Source of the DNA: Zasmidium citrigriseum
Lineage: Eukaryota > Ascomycota > Dothideomycetes > Mycosphaerellales > Mycosphaerellaceae
DNA length: 64,000 nucleotides
Assembly: GCA_002786025.1 (NCBI GenBank)
Contig: NHNW01000015.1
Coordinates: forward strand, 620,001-684,000
Reading direction: 5' to 3'
Part shown: positions 39,965 to 51,364 of the stretch, in pieces
Numbering within the stretch: position 1 is the first letter of the stretch
Layout of the letters: every line of letters starts with the position of its first letter
The notes under the pieces: generated by a model
The model's database searches: none
What the model saw: the letters and a program-made list of their open reading frames with translations, nothing else
Told to the model about the DNA's origin: nothing
Translations under genes and position numbers: made by a program

Positions 39965-40878
39965 ATCCGCTGACATGATTTATGGAACCTCTAGGATATT
40001 ACATCGACTCTACAACGAACAAGCATATCACCCGCCGTTAGGACCTGTGCTATATCCCATTAGGAGTCGTACTGGTAAGCGTGAGCTCACTGTTCGTACT
40101 TTCGCTCGACGCTGAGGCATGAGGAGTGGCTTCTGCGGGCAGAATAGTTCTAGGTGTCACGTCATTCACCATTTTCGACTTCCGGGCGAAACTCTTAAGT
40201 CTTCGCTCTCTTCAAACTTCTGTCGCTGACAACTTTGAAGAATTTCAATCGTTCAGCTAACCAATCAAAGACCAACCCCAGACCTTGCTAAGCTCTGCGG
40301 GATTCGTACAGCAGCCAGGAACACAGCCAGATTCCTGCCAGCCCAGCGACCGAAGCAAAATGACGCGGCCGAGGGTCCATTCATCGGCGAGCGAAGGCAG
40401 TGCCACGACGGAACTTCTTACACAGCCAAGTCGACATCATCGCCTTGCGCCTTGATTTTGCTGTTTTCAAAGGGAAAATTCGTCCCTGCCACGGCATGCC
40501 CAGGTCTCGGGCCCATGTCAAGCTTTGGTTGCTTGCATGCTTGCTTAGGTTCGTTCCTTTCCCCTCGTACGAGCTACGTTCGTCCGTCCAATCGCTCCCT
40601 TGCGCATGCCTTGCTTTCTTAAGAGCGCTGAGGTGCTCGCGTGACCGGTTTTTAACAGCTTTCTGTTTTCCTCACTTCGATGCTCACTCTGGTCTCTGCG
40701 ACTTTGTTACCGTCAAGATGCTGATTCATTTCTTTCTGTTTCTTTATGCCATGAGGTTGAATGTTAAGACGAGGTTTAGGTCGAAGGCTTGGATTTGAGG
40801 GTTAGGCAACCATGGGCGAGGACATTAGATGGCGGTGATCGACGACGGAGAGACTCGCTACACCTCAGGATCTGGCCT
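39965..40878. other. Intergenic region between convergent genes
   Basis: About 910 bases. The plus phase at 39995-40115 (ILHRLYNEQAYHPPLGP) may be 3' coding sequence of the preceding gene if a very short intron exists. A 132-codon frame at 40400-40798 has no motif and is probably chance. Confidence 0.4.
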
Positions 40879-41982
40879 CTACGATGCAACAGTCCCCTTA
40901 TACCCGCCAAACCCAGCCTGGTCCTCCTTAAGAATCTCCGGCAACTCATCCTCGACATAACTCCGCCTCCAGTCCTTCTCGATCGGCTTCCACCCAAGTT
41001 CCCTCAACCTCATAGCCCGACTGCGACTATTCAATCCAATGACAGCACCGGTGAACTCTCCGAACACATCACCCCACAACTCCTCCTTCAGCTCCTTGGG
41101 AGTCGGATCCTGGATTTTCCCGGCTTTGTGCAGCTGCTGGCCAATGAGAGACGCAACGTCTTTCCATGACGGCTCCTGGTCACCGGTAGTCTCGCAGAAG
41201 TAGTACGCATTCTCGAGAACCTTGGAAGCTGGAGACTGCTCCATGTGGTGCAGGAGGACGATATACGCCCTTGCAAGATCCAGAACGTGGATATTCGATT
41301 CGACGCCGAGACCCTTACCAACATGAGCTGCATAGCCATGCTTCAGCGCGAAACGAGTCAAAGTCGGGATCTGGATCGTCAGGCGTTTATGCTGCGGATT
41401 GAAGCCGTAGATGAGAGGAGGGATCATGATGGCCAGCTTGGCTTTCTCGCCGAGTTCCTTTTGGGCTCGCACGATGGCTAGGTCGATTTGACGGTGGGGA
41501 GCGTCGTCGGAAAGGGAGTCGATTTCTCCGCGCTTGTTGTCGTGGTAGATGTCGGTTGATTTGGCGTTGTTGCCGACCTTTGGGAAGTCGGTTAGGAGAG
41601 AGGTTCCGGAGGTGTGGATGAAGAGGGTTGAGTGGCCTTGGGAGGCGCGTTGTTTGATGCCGTCTAGGACGGCTTCGACGCTGGGGAGGTGGTCGGCGGT
41701 TGCTGGATGGCACAAGGGTTAACGTGGATTTCGAATGATTAGCTATGACGGCTTACCAGTATGAATCACAATATCATGCTTCGCCGTCTGCTCAGCAATG
41801 GCTTGCTTGTCATTCAGATCTCCAAAGACGACTTGAGCTCCAGACGCCTTGATCTGCTCGCCATGTTCTTTTCTTCGAACGAAGCCGGTCACGGTGTATC
41901 CCTCGCCGATGAGGAGCTCCAGGACATTCCAGCCGATGAAGCCTGGGCCGATGATGAAGACGTTCTTTCCTGTCGAAGACAT
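40879..41982 (-). CDS. NAD(P)-binding SDR / epimerase-like protein (A)
   Basis: Two exons, complement(join(40879..41702,41757..41982)), 349 residues. The start ATG (41982) precedes a Rossmann strand VFIIGPGFIGWNVLELL with G-x-x-G-x-x-G, then VFGDLNDKQAIAE and DIVIHTATADHLPSVEAV. The splice (GTAAGC...CATCCAG, 54 nt) rebuilds the strand HTATADHLPS. Later blocks, TLFIHTSGTSLL, AIMIPPLIYGFN and NIHVLDLARAYIVLLHHME, are those of atypical extended SDRs of the NAD-dependent epimerase/dehydratase type. The typical Y-x-x-x-K catalytic pair is not clear, as in many atypical members. The substrate is unknown. It lies head-to-head with the similar gene at 42787. Confidence 0.85.
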
Positions 41983-42043
41983 TCTGTCGAAAATTTTCAA
42001 GTCACTTGGGTGCTCCTTCAATGGCTTCGAGATGGAGAGGCAG

Positions 42044-42049
42044 TATATA
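42044..42049 (-). promoter_or_regulatory. TATATA element of SDR gene A
   Basis: TATATA about 62 bases upstream of the ATG at 41982, read on the minus strand. The divergent partner gene has a matching element at 42711. Confidence 0.5.
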
Positions 42050-42710
42050 TCCACTCCAATGCTTTGTAATTCAGCACGACCTATAACGTGGTACAGAACG
42101 TCGTTTGGTGGGGTCTTCAGTGGAGCCCCTCATCGCCCGAGGCAAGAGCTTTCTTTGCTGCGAACAACGCAAAGAAATAACGTCGCTGATGAGCAAGCAG
42201 TAACGTTATAGGCGTCGGAGTCGACTAAAGAGGAAGATAAGCTCCGCCTTTTGTCGGCGGGCTCGAAAGAGAAGGATCTTGGTCAGCAGCAAGGGTTCGT
42301 AACGAGTACGACGGCCTGAGGCAGGAAGGACTGGGCGGGTGACTTCACTTGCTCGATCGTATGTACATGTAGCCTCTCTTGCCTTCTTTTGGCCGTTTGA
42401 TTCTTGAGGTTCTGATGATGCTGATCGATTCTTGAAGACATCCGCGATACATCCGCAATTATGTCCGACATGAGCTCTTCGTCAGCGTCTGGATCCTAGC
42501 CCAAGTTCTGGAGTCTGGATCGAAAAGGGACTGAACATGAAAGGAAGATCCTACGACAACGAACGCATCCTTTTGAAGAATTCCAGGAAGCTTGAGAACG
42601 AGCCCCCCATCGATCATGCCAATCGTAAGCCTCGCGGTCCCTCAAGGCCGACTTTTCGGAGTTCCGGTTCAACATCACAGGACTCGATCAATGCCTTGAG
42701 AGCTTGACGA
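42050..42710. promoter_or_regulatory. Divergent promoter region between the two SDR genes
   Basis: About 660 bases between the two TATA elements. No long inverted repeat was noticed. Candidate shared regulatory sites cannot be named from sequence alone. Confidence 0.4.
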
Positions 42711-42717
42711 TATATAG
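42711..42717 (+). promoter_or_regulatory. TATATAG element of SDR gene B
   Basis: TATATAG, 70 bases upstream of the ATG at 42787 and mirrored by the TATATA of the divergent partner. Confidence 0.5.
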
Positions 42718-42786
42718 CCAGGCTAGTCCGTCGACACCTGAGGCCACAATTGCTTCTTGTCTTAGGCTGAGCTGCTGGTCTTCATC

Positions 42787-43997
42787 ATGACTAACGTCCT
42801 CATAACCGGCGGGTCAGGCTACCTAGGAGGCTCCCTGTTGGCCTACCTGAAGCAACAGCCTGAAGCCCTGCCCCCAGGAACAAAAATCTACAGCCTCGTC
42901 AGAACTCAGGACCAAGCAGAGAAGACAAAGAAACACCATGGCGTCGAGCCAGTCACCGTCGAGCTCAACGATGAAGATGCCATTCTCCGGGTCTTCGAGG
43001 AGAAGAACATCACAATCGTCGCTTTTCTGATCGATGCTCGAAAGAGCGAAGTCCAACTCCGAATGATCAAAGCGCTATCCAAGGTCCAGGAGAAGACTGG
43101 GAAACAAACACATCTAATCCAGACGTCTGGAGCGAAAGGTTTCAGCAGTCACGCGAACTTTCCTTTGGATCCACCGGTATCAGATCTGGATCAGAGGACG
43201 TCCGAGATTCAGAAGGTGCAGCAGCAAAAAGTTTCACCGGCAGGAGTGGTAAGTCGTTGGCGTTAAGGCATACTTTGAAGCTGACTGGTCTCTAGCTCTC
43301 CAAAGTCAACAACGCGATCATCGAGACCGCAGAAGCTTATGGCGTACGCACTTACATTGTCGCCCCGTGTATCGTCTACGGCGAAGGCGAAGGATTCGGG
43401 AATCGAGTCTCCATCCAGACGGTTGCAGTTGTGAAAGCTGCTAGGGCGGCGAGGAGGGTGTACAGTGTTAATCAAGGCAACGCCGTCCGCATAACCCCTT
43501 TCCCATCATGCTAATACACTTGCTAACGGAAATTCCAGATCTGGCCCGTCTGCCACATCCACGACCAAAGCACAATGTACACCATCCTACTCGACAAAAT
43601 CCTCTCCGGTGGGGACGTCGGCTATAACAGGAATGGGTACTACCTCGCCTCTCCCGGTTCCGTGGCTTGGAAAAACATCTATGCTGCCATGGCCAAGCCG
43701 CTTCATCGACATGGTTTGATCGATGATGATCAGGTCCACGAATCCGATGAAGCGGCCTTGCAGCAGATGGCAAAAGGCCTTGACTGTGACCCATCGCTGG
43801 TATCTCTTCATATGGGTGGAACGTAAGTATCCAATCCGACCTTGTCGAAGGCTATCAGCGGCTGACTGACGCTTTGTTGGAGATGTACGTGGAACCCAGA
43901 ACATGCGAGGAAAATCGGTTGGAAGCCAGAACATACTCCTGAGCATATCCTCGAAGCTGCGGAGGCGGAAGTCGAGTTGATCTTGAGCAATCTGTGA
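42787..43997 (+). CDS. NAD(P)-binding SDR / epimerase-like protein (B)
   Basis: Four exons, join(42787..43248,43296..43484,43539..43822,43883..43997), 349 residues. The Rossmann start is NVLITGGSGYLGGSLLAYL (TGGSGYLG), then HLIQTSGAKGFS, GVRTYIVAPCIVYGEGEGFG and IWPVCHIHDQS, the same family plan as its divergent neighbour (IIGPGFIG, HTSGTSLL, IMIPPLIYGFN, NIHVLDLA). Introns are 47, 54 and 60 nt. Intron 2 has the weak donor GTCCGC but a perfect TGCTAAC branch site. The C-terminus ARKIGWKPEHTPEHILEAAE corresponds to the LGWKP end of gene A. The function is not known. The pair probably arose by old duplication, because sequence similarity is modest while length is identical. Confidence 0.82.
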
Positions 43998-44824
43998 TTG
44001 AGCCGCGAGGATTGATGGTATGGGGTTTCTGGTCTGGAGTTCTGGTTGATTGATTTCGACAGCCTGAGCCCTAAGCCAAGGTCTCGTGGTACCACCAGAA
44101 GGATTCCTTGTGCAGTAAGCTCCGTCTTTCGCCAAAGATGCCATCGTCCTGGCGTCGCCAACGGCAGTAGCACTCTTCGCGCGGAAGACGTTGTTTGATC
44201 AGTGAAATACCCACTCCAAAGTCCATGCATCGACCATACCAGCTCTTCATTCTCCAGCATCAAACCCTCCATTCTCGAGGATCAAACCCACCCAGCACCA
44301 TCACCCCTCCCAAAGCCCTACATCCCCTCCCACAACTAGCACAATACTCCCCAAAAGGGCCAATGCATTCCTTGCACCTTCAGGTTTCATCATTGGACAG
44401 TGTGTCCAAACCCCAACTGCATTGTGGATCCCATCCGCTGCGGTCTTCCGCTGGTGAATGAATCCTTCCGGCCAATCAAAATCCATCTCGACTTTTAAGG
44501 TTTGAGGCTCAAGTGAATGTGTCTGAATGCCTGAGGCCCCGATTTTATTTTGGTGGGGTTCCCGTTGGTTCGCATGTGATCGTGACGCTAGGCTGCTGCT
44601 TTCACTGTGAAGGTAGGTCGGAGTTGAAGTTGTTTGTGGCGATCTCTAAAATCATCGCGAAAAGTGAAAGGTCTCGAAAGACGTTTCGAGAGCTCAGAAT
44701 CACCTTCTCGCACGGGGAAAGATCTAATCTGCCATCTCGAGCGAAAGGCAGCGACGCTTGGCCTCCCCGCTTGCATCTCCAACTTCGAGTTCCCGACAGC
44801 TTTGCGACTCATCAACTTTCAAGC
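43998..44824. other. Intergenic region, no gene recognised
   Basis: About 830 bases. Several frames of 60-185 codons exist but none has motifs, and the longest are antisense to SDR gene B. The plus phase of the next gene is open upstream from 44513 without an earlier ATG in a good position. Confidence 0.4.
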
Positions 44825-45558
44825 ATGGGCTCCACCTGCAGCCGACCAACAAAAGACATTCTTTCGGTCAGCAAGAAGCCAGACAACAAAATGTCGTCGT
44901 CCGCTAGCTCCCCAGCCGACATAGCAAACGCCACCACCGCGCTTTCCACCATGACGCTGCAAGAGCCCGCACCCGCTTCGAGCGACGGCGATCTCGCGCA
45001 AAATGAGACGGCCTCAGCCAACGATGATGAGGACAAGACCACATTCTTCGACTTGCCAGCGGAGATTCGTAACAAGATCTACGCTTTCGCCACTTCAGAG
45101 AAGAGCAAGATCTCAATCCTGTAAGCCCTCACCCTGATATCAAGGCCCATCTTCATCAGCTAACCCAACATGACAGCAAGATCCCCGCCTTAGCTCGCGT
45201 CAACCGCCAACTCCGCGCCGAGACGCTCCCCGTCTACTACGAATCCAACCAACTCCTGATCCCCTCGCCCAATGCCCTAGCCCGCTTCCTGCCCATCCGA
45301 GATAGCAGCACCTTCAACACCGTGTACATCGATCTCGGATCCTCGGTGGAGTATGGCTGGACGCTGACGACTTATGACTGGCACATCCTCAAGATCGTTG
45401 ACGAATGCGCCGTGTGGACGAACCAGGAGAAGGGATTGCTGTTGCTTGCTAAGGAGCAGTTGAATGGGTTTTTGGGGTTGAGTGACTTGGGGCGGGAGGT
45501 GCGGGAGAGGGTGCAGGCGGCGAAGAAGGAGAAGGAGAAGAGGAGTGGACCGGGTTGA
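44825..45558 (+). CDS. F-box-like / 2EXR-type protein, possibly N-myristoylated
   Basis: Two exons, join(44825..45120,45177..45558), 225 residues. The core motif TTFFDLPAEIRNKIYAFA followed, after the intron (56 nt, GTAAGC...TGACAG), by KIPALARVNRQLRAETLPVYY is the classical 'LPPEIRNRIYE... LLRVCRQIRAEALPVFY' pattern of small fungal F-box-like proteins. The first ATG gives MGSTCSRPTK, a plausible N-myristoylation start (Gly2, Ser6) with a Cys5 suitable for palmitoylation, which would place the protein at a membrane. If translation started instead at the next Met (44891) this signal would be lost. The C-terminus is a short basic/acidic helix (AAKKEKEKRSGPG). The target is unknown. Confidence 0.75.
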
Positions 45559-45829
45559 GGTTGATGGTTTTCAGGATCAACGTTTGATTTGTGATATCCC
45601 GGACACTGAAAGAGGCGCTTGGAGATGGTCAGGCTGACGGAGAATGGATCAGCCTGGCGTCTTGGATGATGGAGACTCACTTGCATAAGAGGCTCGCGGT
45701 AGCACGAGCTAAGGTCAGGGCTTTTGGAGACCTCGCTCTGAACTTGATTCATCTGAATATCAAGACACAACGGAATAGGAGGTAGCCCCTTGAAAGATGT
45801 TCTTACATTTCATTCTCATCACTCCCTCA

Positions 45830-48792
45830 TCAAATCGCCCACTCATTCCGATCATCAGCATCCGTAATAAAAGGCTTCTCAATCTGCTTCACAGCCATCT
45901 CACTGCAAAGCACACTATCAAAAAGTCAGCACCCATCACCCCACCAAAAACAAATTCAACTCACCAAGCCCCGGCAACAAGCCCATCCAACTCCCTCACC
46001 ATCCCCTCCCTCCGCTTCCCCAACGCAACCCCCCGTCCAATCTCCCTCTGCAACTCCCTTATCCTCTTCCCCCTCCCCATCCCCGCCATCCCCATAACCA
46101 TCTCCCCCAAACAATCCGCATGAAAAGCATGCTGACAAGGAAAAACAAAAAACTGCCTCATAAGCAGCGGTAATCGACACTTCCAACACCTCTCCCCCGG
46201 TTCCACAATCGCATACCGCTGATCAAGAGCCTTGATATCGTCCTTGATATGTTGCGCCGTGTTGGCACTCTCGTCCATTTCATGTTTGAGCTCGTCGATC
46301 TGGCGACTGTAGTCTTCGAGCGCGGCGCAGATTTCTTCTTTGAAGTCGTCGATGACGACGAAGTCGGGGAAGAAGGGGATGAGGTCTTCGATGCGGAGGA
46401 GTTCGCAGCGTTTGAGGAAGTCGATGGCGGCTTTGATGCCTTTGGTTTGGCTGATGACGGTCTTTGCGACTTTGAGCCAGAGTTTTTTGCGGAGGGCGTT
46501 GTCGATGTCGGGGCTGTCGGCGACTTCTGCGGCGAGCTCGACTTCGTTGTATTTCAGTGCAAGGTCGACTGCGGAGGCGTATTGTTTCATTGTTGTGTAG
46601 ACGTGGACGGCTGATCGTACACGCTTGTGGGCGATGCAGAGGCGGAGGGCGAAGTCGGCGTCGTAGAATTGGTCGTCGTTCTTCTCTTGGGTTTGAAGGT
46701 AGCTCAGCAGCGCACTCTCATCCTTCGTCGGATGTGATGCGTACATCGAAATCAAGGTGTTGTGTACAGCTGGCTCGGCCGAGTGTGAGTGGTTGATGCA
46801 GAACAGGAGATACCGGATGGCCTGGTTATCTTTCAGTGGGACTGAGTCACCCAATGTCTTGTTGTAGTTGAGCAGCGCAGGAATGATCTTCTTGGTATCA
46901 AGTCCGCTCTGCCGCATGAGCACATCGACAAGCTCGAAGGCCTTGTGCGCCATGAGGACGCTGCTGTATCGGTAGAACATCTCCGCATCGGTCTGCTTCT
47001 TCAAGACAGTCATTGCCTCATCCCATCGTTCCCGATTGACCCAGTAGGAGAGGACGTAATTGAAGTCATCGACGACATTCGCGTAATAGAGAAGCTCTTC
47101 TTCTCGCCCGTGGGCACTGATAATCTCGTAGGTCGTCTTCCGGTCAAGATCTCCTTTGTACCTTGTGACAAAGTCTTGGTACTCCTTTCGTATCGCGGGT
47201 AGTTGCCTTTCGGTGTCCTGAGAAGTCCCCTCACCGTTGGCCGCCAACTCAGCTCTGGTGGAGATAGTGTCGTCCAGTTGGTTAAGCTTCGCCATGTACA
47301 GTTCCACCATCCAACTGGCCAGCATGATACGCTGCATCGTGGCAGCCTTCTTGAGCGAAGCCAGCTTCACTGACAGGTATTTCCGCAAGGCATCGTGCTC
47401 ACCTTTGTCGATGAAGTCCAAAGCAACGTCTTCAAAGGCCTTCGTACTCTTCCCAAGCACGACTGCAGCCTCTGCAAACTTTCCTTGAGACATGAGATGG
47501 TCTCCAGTCATGGACGCCACGGCGTCTCTCTGTTCGGGAGTGGTAGCGTATTTCTGCGCGGCTTCATATTGACCCTGCTTCAGCATGATCCTCCACACGT
47601 CCCTCGCCTCGTCCGTAACGACAATCTCAAAAATCTCTTGAGGGGTGAAAAGCCAAAAGGTGTTCTTTTGATGGTCTGCAAACATGCCAAGGCTGGTCTG
47701 GCCGCTTTCAAGTATCTGCTGGTTGTACAGTATCGTTTCGTCCAGTCGATTGATACCAGTGATGCGTCCATCGACGAAAGCGAGTATGTGGAATTGTGTC
47801 AGAATCATGGAAGATATGGGCGGCTGTGTCGCACGATTCCGTCCTCCGGTCGTCTGCACAGGCGGCAGTCTTGAGCTAGGCAGCATCTTTGACTCTCTGA
47901 AGACCTGCTTGCCGAGCGTTACCAAGTCCGGAGCGGATGTCAGGAGCTTGCCATGATAGACGCCATCGGCACAGAGCCACGCGTATGCTCGCTCGGCGCT
48001 CTGTCCATCGACCACAGAAGGAGGCGCATCGGGAGAATCAGGCGATGTTGCAAGACATGAAGGTGCCGCTGCTGCTGCCCGGTCGATTTCATGGATCGTC
48101 GGCGCCTCGCCTTCGAGCAGCTTTGCAAACACATACTGCTCATTCGCACGTCCTCCAGTCTTGCCAACGAAATGAAGGAGCTTGTGCTGTGTTGCGACGA
48201 GAATGCGCCGAGTGTCCGGTCTCATCGATATCACATCCGTGTAAAGTCCAACAACAGGTCCATCTTGAGGGTTGTAGATATCCTTGCAATACTTGTCTTG
48301 GTGGCTATAGAACTCTGTCCTGGGTTCGATGTATGTCTCGTAGACAATCCCTTCTGTTGTTCCCACCAGAATCTCCCTCGTCGATGCAGTAGGTTGTGAT
48401 GGATTCCATGCTACACTTTCAATCTGTTTTCCTTTCAATCTTGACAAAGCTTTTGGCTGCCGCGATTGTGTGTGCAGGTAATAGTTCTCTCCAAGGGTAG
48501 TCGAGATGATCAGATGTGACGCGGAGGGATCGAGGAACAGCTTGCGAATGACGCCGATTTCTGCTGGACGCTTCGGGAGGTCTATATCGTCGATGTCGGC
48601 GGGATTATCGAGGTCGAATCGTAGTATGCGGCCCGTGGACAGGGCGAGGACGAGAACATTATTGGCGACCTGCGCGGCTACGAAGTCGGCCGAGATGTCG
48701 AAGCGGAGCTGCACTTTCTGCACGTCGAAGATGGGGAGTTGGGTGTCATCGTGGGCGCCGGCGGCGTAGCCACTACTCGCGTCAAGAGCCAT
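45830..48792 (-). CDS. VPS18: Vacuolar sorting protein 18 (HOPS/CORVET)
   Basis: Two exons, complement(join(45830..45914,45965..48792)), 970 residues. VPS18 (PEP3) is a core subunit of HOPS and CORVET, which tether late endosomes, vacuoles and autophagosomes. The first ~350 residues form a beta-propeller (IGVIRKLFLDPSASHLIIST, REILVGTTEGIVYE). Then comes the Pep3/Vps18 domain (FWLFTPQEIFEIVVTDEARD), a clathrin-type helical repeat (ALLNYNKTLG, DFNYVLSYWVNRERWDEAM) and a C-terminal RING-H2: CWKCRLPLL..., FPCQHAFHADC. The last 85-base exon supplies the final zinc ligands CVLC and the end AVKQIEKPFITDADD. It was found through the GTGAGT donor at 45964 and TGATAG acceptor, because without it the RING would be truncated. 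Confidence 0.95.
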
Positions 48793-49230
48793 CTGTTACC
48801 GAGTCATTGTTGTGTGGTGAGTTGTGGAAAGATGAGATGGAAGTGTTGTCGCCTACGAGATGCTGGCTGCCGTGCACGAGCCAGCTCTCGAAGCTCAAGC
48901 TCGACGCCAGTAGCCATGGAGCAACATGCGGCCCCGTATGTATTGCTCGATCACTTATAGGCCGAATGGGACGAGAGATTGAGGTACTCTCATCATTGAT
49001 TTCAGTGATTGATATCTCATTTCTGCCTCCATGCCCTAGCAATGAAAGCTACTGTCTCCAGCTAACCATTATCATCATCATTACAAGTCGCATCGTTAAA
49101 GCGACTTGAATACCAGTGATGTCCTTACTACACCGCTTTTCAGAGCCCTTTCATACCATCACAGCGTTCTCAAGGACATCTTGCAATGTGCTCAGCATCA
49201 ACGAAAGCCAGCATCTGCAAGCTCCCTGCA
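48793..49230. other. VPS18 promoter and 3' flank of next gene
   Basis: About 440 bases. An ATCATC/ATTATC run near 49065-49085 is the only simple-sequence feature. No gene was recognised. Confidence 0.45.
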
Positions 49231-50671
49231 TCATCGAAACTCCACGGCAGGAAAAAATCTCGATCCGCCAAAGCCCTTCGCTATAACGCTTTGCACATCG
49301 ACATTTCCTCGATTCGCCCAAAGCTTCAACAGTATAAACCTGCCAGACACAGGAGGGTCGAACTTGATAGCGACCTTAAACTTCCCTCGGCGAATATGGA
49401 ATCGTGCGCGTGTGACATTCGGGTCGTTCAAGCCGTCGTCGTAGTATTCCAGCCCTTCGACCTCTGTTGAATGATAGTAGGAGCCCGGTCCAGAACCATT
49501 TTGATAGAGATACCGCTCATTCCTCTCCCGTTCTTCGGGTGATTCATCACGCTGGGGCGAGTCTGCCATTCGAGAACGAGCCATCATCGCATCCAGGTGT
49601 CGTAAGTTCCATGATCCGTCGCGGTTATCATTTCCATCATTCGAGAAGGGAATCCCCCCGCCCGTTCGCCAATCTTCACGATCCCAGTTCTCTGCTTCGA
49701 TGCGACGACGCATATTTCGCAAACGTTGTAATCGAAAGTCGAGAACTTCCTGTGACGAGCTCTCCTCGGGTCCAGGCTCTTCATCAGATAGTAGAGTGAC
49801 CGGTAGGTTGTTGTCTTCTGGCGAGATCACGATATCAGTTGTGTCTGTATTAGAGGGAATCTCGCAGTGTGCTTCTGCATCGTAGCGCCCGAAGCCAAAG
49901 TCATCGCCGTAGTAAGGTTCATCGGACAAATCATTGGCAGCGTCGGCGCGATTCGCGAAGTATTGTTCACCGGAATCCAAAGCAGCACTGATCTCAGGGT
50001 CCCGCAATGCATCAGATAAGGTGATCCTCTCTGGTGAAGCCCTGAAGCTACGACGTCGCCGGTAAGGAGGAGTATGGACACCGTGGAGTCTGGCGTGTGG
50101 TGGAGGATCCATGTACTTCTGAAGATCATTCAGCGACATTGCAACATAGACGAGACCTTCTCGGACACTGTCAAAGGTCAGCGGCAGCAAGAAAGGTGGG
50201 CAGACGGGGCATGTACGGAGCGGTGAAGCCATGCTCAGGGCCAACGATGTGCAGCTTCTCCAGGCAAAACGGTGTATCATCAGCATGCCGTATCACTATG
50301 CTGCTATTCGGTCTTTCCGAGCAGTAGACACTCTTGTCATGCCGCAGCAGGTTCTGGGATCCAAGATATGTGTTGGGATGCCTGGGATCTCTGTGTTCCC
50401 CACCATCGCAGCTTATGATCTCCAACTTCAATCTCCCTGGTTCTACTTGGCCGAAGTGGCCGTATTTGATCGGTGGTCTAGCAAGGGATGATAGGTCTGA
50501 GTCGAGCTTTCTCCGCTTGGGTCTCCGCCTTCTAGGGTCTTCAGGACCATCTCGCGGGTCAGTGGCTGGTGACCGCTGCCTTCGTCGTTGTAAAGGGCCA
50601 AGGAGAGAGCGTCTCGGAGGCGGAGCTTCTGCTGAAGAAGCACCCATCTGCTCGAGGTCGCTGGCAGCCAT
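49231..50671 (-). CDS. Unknown fungal protein with discoidin-like C-terminal block
   Basis: Two exons, complement(join(49231..50167,50217..50671)), 463 residues. The 49-nt intron (donor GTACAT, acceptor TTGACAG) rebuilds GFTAPVREGLVYVAM. An Arg/Pro-rich basic N-terminus (RRSLLGPLQRRRQR, RRRRPKRRKLDSD) looks like a nuclear signal. A conserved block follows (KLEIISCDGG, SVYCSERPNSSIVIRHADDTPFCLEKLHIV), then a disordered acidic middle. The C-terminal ~60 residues, IKFDPPVSGRFILLKLWANR and VDVQSVIAKGFGGSRFFPA, resemble a ligand-binding beta strand set ('SGRYILLK') as in discoidin/APC10 folds. From memory, this architecture is conserved in filamentous fungi without a named function. No function is claimed. 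Confidence 0.75.
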
Positions 50672-51364
50672 GTCGGCGGTGGCTCTCAGGGCATGGTGCA
50701 GGCGGCTACGGCGAGAGCGGGGCGTGGAGGATTCGCTATTGCTGGCGGGAGGTTCGTCATACTGGCCGAACTGTAGTCACATGAGCTCGATGCCATGTGA
50801 ATGAGGTCGTCGGAGCACTGCATGTACGTACTCGCAACGAGGACAATGGGCGAGAGTCTGGCATGGTGGTGCCCTCCTTCCCTCGGACCACTGCAGGCGG
50901 CTAGTGGAGCTGGCGGTAGGCGTGACGACAGCCCCGGAGTGTGAGAGAGCAGAGCGAGCGCTGAGTCACATGGGAATTCTGGAGTACGATAGGAATGCAG
51001 CCGCGAGAGAGTCGAGTTTGTGTGGTGTCTTCGTAGCGGTGCAGTGAGAGGCGGGCACATGTGGCTCGTGACGTCGCGTCGGTTAAATTTAGGCTCAGCG
51101 CTAGCGGCGCGACCCATAACCCTATCACTTGCCCTGAACCTTCCACCTGCACCCTTCACTTCGCCGCCGTCTCACATCCAGTCAACATCGACATCCTCAC
51201 TCAGGGCTGCGCCGACTACACAATATTGACATCAATCGCGCATGTTACAACACTCGCTGGCTGCATGACTACTTCCTGAAACACTCGCCGAAGCTGGGCA
51301 GCCAACCAGGCGCTTCAAACAGAACATCCACTATCAACGAGATACAAACACACGACCATCCGCA
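50672..51364. promoter_or_regulatory. Divergent promoter region, 50.7 kb gene / AOS1
   Basis: Nearly 700 bases between divergent starts. Antisense frames of up to 157 codons exist but lack motifs. CGTGACGTCGCG near 51068 contains TGACGTC, a CREB/ATF-type palindrome that could bind a bZIP factor. Confidence 0.45.

Noticed and set aside
39615..40115. Alternative plus phase continuing past the 39.0 kb gene
   Set aside because: Joining it would need a 34-nt intron, shorter than any other intron in the window. It is kept only as a note.
43587..44272. Minus-strand frames of 154-185 codons under the SDR gene B 3' end
   Set aside because: Antisense to exons 3-4 of the SDR gene, with no motif or splice support.
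50686..51159. Minus-strand 157-codon frame in the AOS1 upstream region
   Set aside because: No recognisable motif; it lies in a divergent promoter where both flanking starts are well supported.
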